Notes under the pieces: generated by a model
Told to the model about the DNA's origin: nothing
The model's input: only the letters and a program-made list of their open reading frames with translations
The model's database searches: none
Shown: piece by piece, positions 21,491 to 29,550 of the stretch
Layout of the letters: each line of letters begins with the position of its first letter
Position numbering within the stretch: the stretch's first letter is position 1
Translations under genes and position numbers: made by a program
From: Gracilaria domingensis
Taxonomy: Eukaryota > Rhodophyta > Florideophyceae > Gracilariales > Gracilariaceae
DNA: 64,000 bases
Reading direction: 5' to 3'
NCBI GenBank assembly: GCA_022539475.1
Contig: VCMS01000007.1
Location: 479,496 to 543,495 of the forward strand

Positions 21491-21805
21491 ACTACCGCTG
21501 TGGCACAGTCGACACTGTTACGTTGATTGGCAAAGAAGCGGGCCCAACCGCTCTCACACCCGACTCTCCGATCACCCCTCAGCGCCCCACCGTTCCCGCT
21601 GTCGCGCCGGTCGCCTCTGCCGCCGCCAAGATAAGTGGAAAGCGTTTGGTTCTTTACTGGAGTTAACTGGTGGAGCAACAAATATCTGCCATGGCTCAGT
21701 AACGTTATGATCACGCTACCGAACTCGTTATTGCTTAGCAACTCCAAAACCTCTTTGGCCGTCGTTGCCGCCTACAAAACCTGGAGTGCATGGCATCGCT
21801 GCTGC

Positions 21806-22330
21806 CTAGAGCGTGTGGTTGTTTTGTAGGCCACCGTCGCCTCGCAATTCCCTAGCCAATTCTTCAGCTGTAGGAGCTTGCCCCAGGCAAATCTGTTTGG
21901 CTCTCTGTCGTTGCCTTGCTTCTAAACGCTTCTTATTTTTCTTCAACCTCTTCGCAATTCTCTTTTTCTCCACCTCCGATTTCCCATCGGTATCCATTTT
22001 CTTGTAGTTGTTTTCGTAATCAACGTAAAACGTGAACTCTTTCTTCTTTAAAGCCTTTCTGCAGCTCGGACATTTATCACTTTGCTTTTTTGCGTTCAAA
22101 CGCTGATGCTCAGCGATTTCAAGAATTTGGTCTTCTTCTGAAAGATTAGAAACATCTGGAAGGCTGGTTACGTTTCGTTCGTTAACGCTGATCCAATTGG
22201 AGATGCAAGAGCTGTGAAACACGTGAGAACAGTTCGTTACCTCCACGAAGCCTTCCAAATCTTCAAGGCATATCGCACAACATCTTGGATGACTCAAACG
22301 CGGCGTACTAGAACCTGCGCTAGCGTTCAT
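21806..22330 (-). CDS. RING-type zinc finger protein, probable E3 ligase
   Basis: A 174-residue frame from ATG 22330. A RING domain lies near the N-terminus: CCAICLEDLEGFVEVTNCSH, VFHSSCISNW, then, after an insert of about 40 residues, DKCPSCRKALKKKEF. The C-x2-C, C-x-H-x2-H-x2-C and C-P-x-C ligands fit a C3H2C3-type RING, but the insert before the last pair is unusually long. The C-terminal half is a Lys/Arg-rich helix (EKKRIAKRLKKNKKRLEARQ), probably nuclear or RNA-associated. Ubiquitin transfer is expected from the fold; the substrate is unknown. Its upstream end is about 270 bp from the left repeat array. Confidence 0.75.
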   Translation of the reverse strand: MNASAGSSTPRLSHPRCCAICLEDLEGFVEVTNCSHVFHSSCISNWISVNERNVTSLPDVSNLSEEDQILEIAEHQRLNAKKQSDKCPSCRKALKKKEFTFYVDYENNYKKMDTDGKSEVEKKRIAKRLKKNKKRLEARQRQRAKQICLGQAPTAEELARELRGDGGLQNNHTL

Positions 22331-22599
22331 TGCGGCAAATGGTCGCTTACCGAACGCGGATGCGCGCAATGCCCCTTGAAAGAATATGCTTCTGATCTGG
22401 GCACTATCTTGAACTCTTAAGCTTTCAGATGTCGAACCATGCGTGGGTCACAAATTTATTTAATCTGCTACAGATGTGTGTTTGACAAACTGTTCAAAAT
22501 GATGGCCCCGCATGTCCATATATCAGCAGTTCATAAATGGCATGAGACGTTAGGTCATGACCTAGGTGCTAAACTACAAGGTCACCCAGCATTTAAGTG

Positions 22600-23310
22600 T
22601 CATCGCCACTCGGTTCAGAGCACAAGCTGGCTCGACCAGCTTGTCCTCCGAAATGAGTGTGAGCCATCGTCAGACTGCCCGGCTCGTCCGGCAGCCTGGC
22701 GATGGTTTACGGAGTTCGTGGTAAAGGTGCAAAAGTGCTGGCTCGCCCAGCACTTTTGCACCTCTGCCTCTTTGGGCAGAGCACGGGCTGGCTTGCCCAG
22801 CTCGTGCTCGGATATATTTGTGAGCCATCGCCAGACTGCCCGGCTCGTCCAGCAGCCTGGCGATGCTTCACGGGGTTAGTGGTAAAGGTGCAAAAGTGCT
22901 GGCTCGCCCAGCACTTTTGCACCTCTGCCTCTTTGGGCAGAGCACGGGCTGGCTTGCCCAGCTCGTGCTCTGGTAGGTGTGTGAGCCATCGCCAGACTGC
23001 CCGGCTCGTCCGGCAGTGTGGCGATGGCTCTCGGGGTTAGTGGTAAAGGTGTAAGAGTGCTGGCTCGCCCAGCACTTTTGCACCTCTGCCTCTTTGGGCA
23101 GAGCACGGGCTGGCTTGCCCAGCTCGTGCTCTGGTAGGTGTGTGAGCCATCGCCAGACTGCCCGGCTCGTCCAGCAGTCTGGCGATGGCGCGCGGGGTTA
23201 GTGGCAAAGGTGCAAAAGTGCTGGCTCGCCCGGCACTTTTGCCCCTCTGCCACTTTGGGCAGAGCACGGGCTGGCTTGTCTAGCTTGTGAGCCATCACCA
23301 GACTGCACTG
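22600..23310 (+). repeat. Left array of 161-bp hairpin units
   Basis: The landmark GTGAGCCATCG(T/C)CAGACTG starts at 22659, 22820, 22981 and 23142, an exact 161-bp period, with a partial unit near 23286. Each unit holds three hairpins, whose inner parts pair around GGCTCGTCC, GGCTCGCCC and GGCTTGCCC. An example arm pair is AGGTGCAAAAGTGCTGG with CCAGCACTTTTGCACCT. Open frames across the array are by-products of the repeat. Confidence 0.92.
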
Positions 23311-23469
23311 GTTGGCAGTCTGACAGTTGCTTCAATGAATGCAGAGAAGAACTAATTCTGGCTGCCTCATCAGGATCAGGGTGCCGCTGCCGGTTTACGT
23401 TCATCTTATCATATGAACGGGAGAGCAATTGGCCAACGACTCTTGAAATGGACCTTACGTTCGAACATT

Positions 23470-24339
23470 TTACTTGGAGCGAGAGTTACACAACTGTCGA
23501 ATACTTTGCGACTTGTCTTCCTCCCGGACAAGTCGTAGTAAGGCGCTCATGGAAACTCTCGGTTTCGAGAACAATGTGAGTTTCTTAACATTTGAAATTC
23601 CATAATCCCAGTCTACATCCCGTCCCTCCGTCTCAATCTTTAGGAAAAGTGGTCCATGTTCTGAAACGAACTGTACTATATCCTTGAACCTGTAGAACGC
23701 TGATTTCTGACCGCTTCGATTCCAATGTTTATCCGTGTAGTTTCTGACGATTGTTCGTCGCGTAGAAGCCCTTAAAAACAATCTAACGGGCTTAAAGTTC
23801 ATCGTTTTATCTCCATATCGCCATAATCCTACCACTTCTTCCAATGTAGGCGGTAGATTTGGAATGAATTTGATAGTTGCAACAGAGGCGCCGACGCACT
23901 CTGTATCTGGTGAAGAAACGTGTCTTTCACGAACAAAATCCTGGCCCATATCGAAAACAGTTTGAGAGGTTTGAATCGGCATATGACGATCTGCGTATTG
24001 GTTACCTACATGGTAATCACGCCTCACGTCTGATTCTGGAATACATTTTTTTGGCGTGCTACGATTCAATCTCTCTGGATGATAACACTGCTCACTCACG
24101 ATCTGTCTTCGCCTTTCCAACGTCTTGAAGCGATGCTCCGTCTCTCTTCTCCACACAAAGAATCTGTCTTTATCGATCTGATCAGTACCGCAGTTCGCGT
24201 CTTTGTTAAACGACGCCATAATCTGGGACCTTAGTTTGGAAAACACAGCATGCTCGTAATCCCAGATCTGGCGTGGCGGCTTGAATCCTATTCCAGTTCC
24301 ACCACCCTGAATAGCTGGAACGTAGCCATGACGTTCCAT
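23470..24339 (-). CDS. GCR1_C-domain-like DNA-binding protein of the transposon
   Basis: A 289-residue frame from ATG 24339. Residues about 155-235 (LPPTLEEVVGLWRYGDKTMN, RTIVRNYTDKHWNRSG, then FYRFKDIVQFVSEHG) resemble the GCR1_C DNA-binding domain, in which a T..E.W.EW..G....P shape is followed by ..WR....r.f.RR..I...I. That domain accompanies tyrosine recombinases in fungal Cryptons. The N-terminal 150 residues are charged and unrecognised (IWDYEHAVFSKLRSQIMASF). Upstream of the ATG the frame continues as protein-like sequence (LPADPDSWDFASIVSTF) to a possible splice acceptor near 24384, so a 5' exon may exist. The product probably binds the terminal repeats; this is inference. Confidence 0.55.
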   Translation of the reverse strand: MERHGYVPAIQGGGTGIGFKPPRQIWDYEHAVFSKLRSQIMASFNKDANCGTDQIDKDRFFVWRRETEHRFKTLERRRQIVSEQCYHPERLNRSTPKKCIPESDVRRDYHVGNQYADRHMPIQTSQTVFDMGQDFVRERHVSSPDTECVGASVATIKFIPNLPPTLEEVVGLWRYGDKTMNFKPVRLFLRASTRRTIVRNYTDKHWNRSGQKSAFYRFKDIVQFVSEHGPLFLKIETEGRDVDWDYGISNVKKLTLFSKPRVSMSALLRLVREEDKSQSIRQLCNSRSK

Positions 24340-24636
24340 TGTAGATCTGAAAGTCGAGACAATAGAAGCAAAATCCCATGAATCTGGATCTGCTGGAAGG
24401 GCAAACGTTCAGTGCACTTCCTGTCAGAGAAAGACCCGGAGCTTGATTTTAGTTTTGGAGGGAAACAAGACGACAGTTGCGATAAAGATACTAAATAAAC
24501 AGACAAATATGTAGGTTTTGACTTTCGAATATCGTTTTGATGTTGCTTTCCTTCGCATTAGTATGGGGAAATCGCAGGCTCTCTCCCTATTGTGGATGAA
24601 GTCAAGCAATATCTCACTCATTTTCATTCGTCTCAA

Positions 24637-25883
24637 ATGGGCAGCAGGAAGGAAAACAAAGATGATCAAGCTACTGGGAAAGATTCAAATGAAGGTATCC
24701 AACCTGTGATCCGCAAAGGTAGAGGGCGACGCGTTCCCATGGTGCAAGCCTCTGGGTCTGCTTTGAGAAGCAGACACGACTTGATTACATCTGCCCATAG
24801 CGATGCTACGAAAGCAAACATTGCTCTAGCTGAAAAGGTGCTAGAGAAGTACGTAATTATGAAGAATGCTCCCGACCCACAAAAGGTGACACGCAACAGT
24901 TCTGAGCTGGTACTGAATCTTTTGGCCGACTATTGTGGATTTGGTACGAAAGAAGCCCTAAAGAACAATACGATGGGAGCACTTGTTCAAGGGTTAAGAC
25001 TCGTTTACTCGAAGCATGGTCATTATCAGTCGTGGTATGTTGATAAGAACGGTGAAGCACAAGGAAACCCGCTAATCAATAATCCAGATATCGAACGGCT
25101 GCGTAAAGCTCATCGTGTGCACTTAGCACGAAACGGTACCTTTAGCCATAGAGCTCGACCACTCACTGTCGAGAATATATGTGATATTGCAGAACAATTC
25201 TGGTACGGAAGCGATCGCATTCCCAGTCCACAAGATGTGGCATTACATGCTGTGTTAGTTCTTGGAATTCATCTCGGACTGCGGTACGATGAAGTTACCA
25301 AATTGAAGGTAGAAAACGTAAGTGTGGGATCGGGTGGTGTTCGATTGGCAATGCGTGAATCTATCAAAAACTCAACAGTTGAAAGAGACTATGTACTACG
25401 TGAGTGGGATGGTCATAGCGCTATTAGGCTCTCCGTACTTTTGGATCCGTTTCTTGCTCTTTTTTCTTGGCTCGCTTTGCGTGGGGCCTCTAAGGGGATT
25501 TGTTCTGTGATATTCGTGCCAATACCGACCTTTTTATGCTGAATCAAGCAAAGCCCTGGCATGTCAAAAGCTTTACGAATGTTCTTCGTCAAAGATTGCG
25601 TCAAATCGGTGTTGGAGATTGCGACATTCCGTCGTACTCGGGACACTCCATGAAACGCGGCTGTGTTCAATTATATCGCTCCTTGGGTTTACGCGATGAG
25701 ATGGTTATGCAGCTTATACAAATGTCTGGTCCGAACGCTTATCACAACTATTGCGCAGCCTACAACGATTGTGCCCCGCCTGATCTGCCCAGATTCGCAT
25801 CTGTTGAAGATTTTCTGCAGCATGCAAAAACATTGACCGTAGAAAACGAGGCTCACCATAGTAAGTCTCAACCTTCGTCATAA
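24637..25883 (+). CDS. Tyrosine recombinase, Crypton-like; one frame break
   Basis: From ATG 24637 (MGSRKENKDD..) the frame encodes an N-terminal helical SAM-like domain and the first half of a tyrosine recombinase. The first catalytic Arg is in VLGIHLGLRYDEVTKLKVEN (about 25282). The frame stops near 25542, and the rest of the domain lies one frame over from about 25495: KPWHVKSFTNVLRQRL, IPSYSGHSMKRGCVQLYRSL (the H-x-x-R box, here HSMKR with Lys at the usual Arg place) and GPNAYHNYC (candidate nucleophile Tyr). The break sits at AAGGGGA. It may be a mutation, an assembly error or ribosomal slippage. Total coding length is about 415 codons. Confidence 0.7.
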
Positions 25884-26169
25884 TCTTCATAGTTTCTTTA
25901 GACATTACATATGAACATTATTCTAAGGTGTAAAAGATTAGGACCTCTGAGTAACACGTTTGTTTGCAGAGAGTTCATTTTCGTCCACATCCTTCAGCAT
26001 CATCTACTTCTAGGAGCAATCATTGACTCACACATATGGAAATGAGAAACCCAATCGTTCGAAATGTTCAAATCCATTAATGCACACTGCCAACCACCAT
26101 GAAGACATTCTTAATTGGGCCAAACCCTATGCTCAGATTCACACACAAATCAGAGCATGAGGTGGGGAA

Positions 26170-27430
26170 GCCATCTCGTGCTCCTTTGCCAATAACCCCG
26201 AGAGCCATCGCCACACTGCCGGACGAGCCGGGCAGTCTGGCGATGGCTCACACACCTACCAGAGCACGAGCTGGGCAAGCCAGCTCGTGCTCTGCCCAAA
26301 GTGGCATAGGTGCAAAAGTGCTGGGCGAGCCAGCAATTTTGCACCTTTACCACTAACCCCGTGAACCATCGCCAGGCTGCTGGACAAGCCGGGCAGTCTG
26401 GCGATGGCTCACACACCTACCAGAGCACGAGCTGGGCAAGCCAGCTTTTGCTCTGCCCAAAGTGGCTCAGGTGCAATAGTGCTGGACGAGCCAGCACTCT
26501 TACACCTTTGCCACTAACCCCGAGAGCCATCGCCACACTGCCGGACGAGCCGGGCAGTCTGGCGATGGCTCACACACCTACCAGAGCACGATCTGGGCAA
26601 GCCAGCTCGTGCTCTGCCCAAAGAGGCAGAGGTGCAAAAGTGCTGGGCGAGCCAGCAATTTTGCACCTTTACCACTAACCCCGTGAACCATCGCCAGGCT
26701 GCTGGACAAGCCGGGCAGTCTGGCGATGGCTCACACACCTACCAGAGCACGAGCTGGGCAAGCCAGCTTTTGCTCTGCCCAAAGTGGCTCAGGTGCAATA
26801 GTGCTGGACGAGCCAGCACTCTTACACCTTTGCCACTAACCCCGAGAGCCATCGCCACACTGCCGGACGAGCCGGGCAGTCTGGCGATGGCTCACACACC
26901 TACCAGAGCACGATCTGGGCAAGCCAGCTCGTGCTCTGCCCAAAGAGGCAGAGGTGCAAAAGTGCTGGGCGAGCCAGCACTTTTGCACCTTTACCACTAA
27001 CCCCGTGAACCATCGCCAGGCTGCTGGACGAGCCGGGCAGTCTGGCGATGGCTCACAAATATATCCGAGCACGAGCTGGGCAAGCCAGCCCGTGCTCTGC
27101 CCAACGGTGAAGAGGTGCAAAAGTGCTGGACAAGCAACCACTTTCACACTTATGCCTCTAACCTCGGGAGCCATCGCCACACTGCCGGACGAGCTGGGCA
27201 GGCTGGCGATGGCTCACACACCTACAATAGCATTCCTTGGGAAAGCCATCTTGTTCTCTGCCCAAAGTGGCAGAGGTGCAAAAGTGCTGGGCAAGCTAGC
27301 ATTTTTTAATTTTTGCCACTAATCTTGCCAGTCATCGTCAGACTTCGAAAAGAGCTAGGTAGTCTGGTGATGGCTCACAACATAACCAGAACACAAGCTG
27401 TAGAAGCCAGCTTGTGATATGACCAGAGTG
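26170..27430 (-). repeat. Right array of 161-bp hairpin units, inverted
   Basis: The landmark GGCGATGGCTCAC starts at 26239, 26400, 26561, 26722, 26883, 27044 and 27205, and a diverged copy starts at 27366: eight steps of exactly 161 bp. The units are reverse complements of the left-array units. Units from about 26310 to 26950 alternate between two variants, making a 322-bp higher-order repeat with near-identical copies. The outermost units (after about 27100) carry more substitutions. Confidence 0.92.
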
Positions 27431-28181
27431 GCATTGATACGAATTATGAGAGAGTTTGGATTTGTGGGCCTCTGTTACAATCTCTACGAGTCATGATCAG
27501 GCTGTATTTAGTCACACTGTTTGATAGTGTGTTACGCTCATATTGAATTAAAAGCAGTAGAAACTTGGTTATGAGTACTTTCCATGTAGTTATTTGCCGT
27601 ATACTGCAGGGTTTGCAAAGTTTGAAATAACGAAACAAATGAGTCTATGGTTTGTTGAGATCCGTGGAATTTATTGGTGTCTTTGTAACAATTTGGTTCT
27701 TGTTTCTTAGTAAGATCGACAATTTGTTATGACGTAGTCGTACGTTGCTAAGTTATTCCTCCAGAAGTGGCTTACATTGTAAGCTTTGAGATGGATTTGA
27801 ATTAAACCTTTCAAAAAGTGAACTCTAAATTTGAAACTTTCTACTGCAGGGTATGAAAGTCGTTTTGGCGGCTACCAGATATGGGCAGCTACGTAGCTAT
27901 AGTTTATTGGTGTAAGCTTTGGTCACGCAGTTATCTGTGAGAACCAGTGTGGCACCTCCTCCAAAAATTTTCTCGTCACCCCTACCGTGACTTGACAAAG
28001 TACAAAAACTTTGTCAGTGGCGATCGTCTGTATCGTTTTTCATCTACTTTGGAGGACAAGATTAAAAAAAGTTCGACTTTTCGTCTTGTATGCGTCTAGA
28101 AACCTATCTTCGTAAGTCCGGTCAGCATTGGTGGCACCAAACATGAAATACGCTGCTAGTATGACCACTTGAGAATCTCAC
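27431..28181. other. AT-rich intergenic region, no gene
   Basis: Only short frames. Weak remnants of the 161-bp unit may extend to about 27500. Nothing else recognised. Confidence 0.4.
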
Positions 28182-28266
28182 TGGTCAGCAAAGCTGACAA
28201 AGGTTGTGGACCTCAACTTGAGATTCTCAAATTGAGATCCACACCCATCGTCAGCTTTGCTGACCA
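28182..28266. repeat. Perfect 17-bp inverted repeat
   Basis: Arms TGGTCAGCAAAGCTGAC (28182-28198) and their exact complement (28250-28266) enclose 51 bp. Smaller self-complementary GAGAATCTC/GAGATTCTC segments lie within and just outside. It could be the stem of a small mobile element or a regulatory palindrome. No gene is linked to it. Confidence 0.7.
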
Positions 28267-28468
28267 TTGGTATATGACCTACTTTTTTGCACACACGACA
28301 GTACCGACGGCAATCTGCCCTCACAGTGCGTGTGGCCGCCACACTGTGGCGACAAAACTGAGTTATACAAGCGTCGATCAGTTGAACGAATGTGTAGCTC
28401 CGCTCATTAACACTCAACTCTCATTCCGCGTTTTTTGCCCTTTGTATCGTTTTATTTTCATACAAGTC

Positions 28469-28930
28469 ATGCGTGAACCCACCAAACGCAGACGCATTTC
28501 ACGACGGAAACTCCGATCACAGTCTCCGCGTCTTCTTGGCCACAACACCCGTTTGATTTCTACAAGCCCAAACGTACCCACAAACAGTCCTCTTTACAAA
28601 AGAGGTTTTTGTGCTACCAATCGCTGCACCTGCTCTTCCGGTGTACTTTCGACTTCGTGTCACAATCCTGGTGGGTGCCTGAGCGACACTACGCAAAACT
28701 TGCAACCGCCCACCAGTTCAGCGCCAGGAATTCAGCAATCGCAGCAGCATTTCACATCCCTGATGACGTCTTCTAAAAACGAGCAACTCTTTGGCTCGCA
28801 TTCGCACACATCATCTACTTCCTCTTTGTCGCCGCGCTCCTCGCCGCCAATGGCCACGTTGTCCCATACTCCAAACGGTTACGCAGAATCACCACATTCG
28901 GGAGCCAATTCACGTCAAGAAGGATCTTAG
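28469..28930 (+). CDS. Hypothetical Ser/Thr-rich protein
   Basis: A 153-residue frame from ATG 28469. The N-terminus MREPTKRRRISRRKLRSQS is strongly basic and could be a nuclear signal; the rest is Ser/Thr/His/Pro-rich with a run of Cys (CATNRCTCSSGVLSTSC). No domain is recognised. It lies in the transposon-rich island between the Crypton-like element and the hAT gene, and may be non-coding. Confidence 0.22.
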   Translation: MREPTKRRRISRRKLRSQSPRLLGHNTRLISTSPNVPTNSPLYKRGFCATNRCTCSSGVLSTSCHNPGGCLSDTTQNLQPPTSSAPGIQQSQQHFTSLMTSSKNEQLFGSHSHTSSTSSLSPRSSPPMATLSHTPNGYAESPHSGANSRQEGS

Positions 28931-29550
28931 CCTCAACCGCACATTTGTCCCGACTTGCGTTTTGACAGATGGTGCTACCTGACGGTCGCACAGTGCCTTT
29001 GCGAACCAAAATCACGTATGCGCTTCGTCAAATCTCTTTCTTTGCGCCCTTTTCCTGCCGCCGTAGCGCCACGGTGGCCTCGTAGGTTGACTTTTATTGC
29101 TTAGAATCTGTTATTCATAAGGGGATTGGTTTCAGTAGAAGGTGTTCGGGCGCGTTCGGTCATCGTTTATCGTCATTGTAATCTACACAAACTTTGTATT
29201 AGTTGTCTTAAAGCTTTACATCGAGAGGCGTCTCGAACGCGTCGTTCATTGTGACTGTGCCACGTTCAGTATCTACTGCTCAAGCCCACGGTAGCCCTTA
29301 ATATCCCGCCGCTCATTCACCTCCTTCTCGCTCTTCGTCTCTAATTACATCAGTAGTGCCGATATATCATGTTCACCGTGTTAGAATGGAACAAGTTCTG
29401 AGCGTACTGATCGCTGACTTATTTCAGATGGCCTCGCAGATATGTCTCAAGTTCAGGTTTAGAAAGAGCAGAATCCCTGCTTGTCTTCCATCATTGAAGG
29501 CCACGCATTGGCGTCTTCAGTGAACGCTAAACAGACTGGTTCTGTTACCC
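28931..29550. other. 3' flank of the hAT transposase gene
   Basis: No gene recognised. The left terminal repeat of the hAT element should lie here or just beyond, but I could not identify a matching pair of ends. Confidence 0.35.

Larger units (their letters stand above)
22600..27430. mobile_element. Crypton-like DNA transposon with Foldback-style inverted array ends
   Basis: A 2.8-kb core (23.31-26.15 kb) carries a divergent gene pair: a GCR1_C-like DNA-binding protein leftward and a tyrosine recombinase rightward. On each side is an array of the same 161-bp unit, in opposite orientation. The arrays therefore form long inverted termini made of tandem repeats, as in Foldback elements. The gene content is that of Cryptons, DNA transposons that carry a tyrosine recombinase, with GCR1_C in the fungal group. 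No reverse transcriptase or RNase H is present, so it is not DIRS-like. Exact ends are unclear because outer repeat units decay gradually, and no target duplication was found (Cryptons often lack one). Confidence 0.6.

Noticed and set aside
22702-23298. Repetitive open frames across the left array
   Set aside because: They are translations of the 161-bp repeat, appear on both strands and contain no protein-like signal. The same holds for frames at 26.1-27.3 kb.
22659-27366. CRISPR array
   Set aside because: The 161-bp units are contiguous tandem copies without unique spacers, in a eukaryotic nuclear context.
22600-27430. DIRS-type retrotransposon
   Set aside because: A tyrosine recombinase is present, but no reverse transcriptase or RNase H is visible between the arrays.
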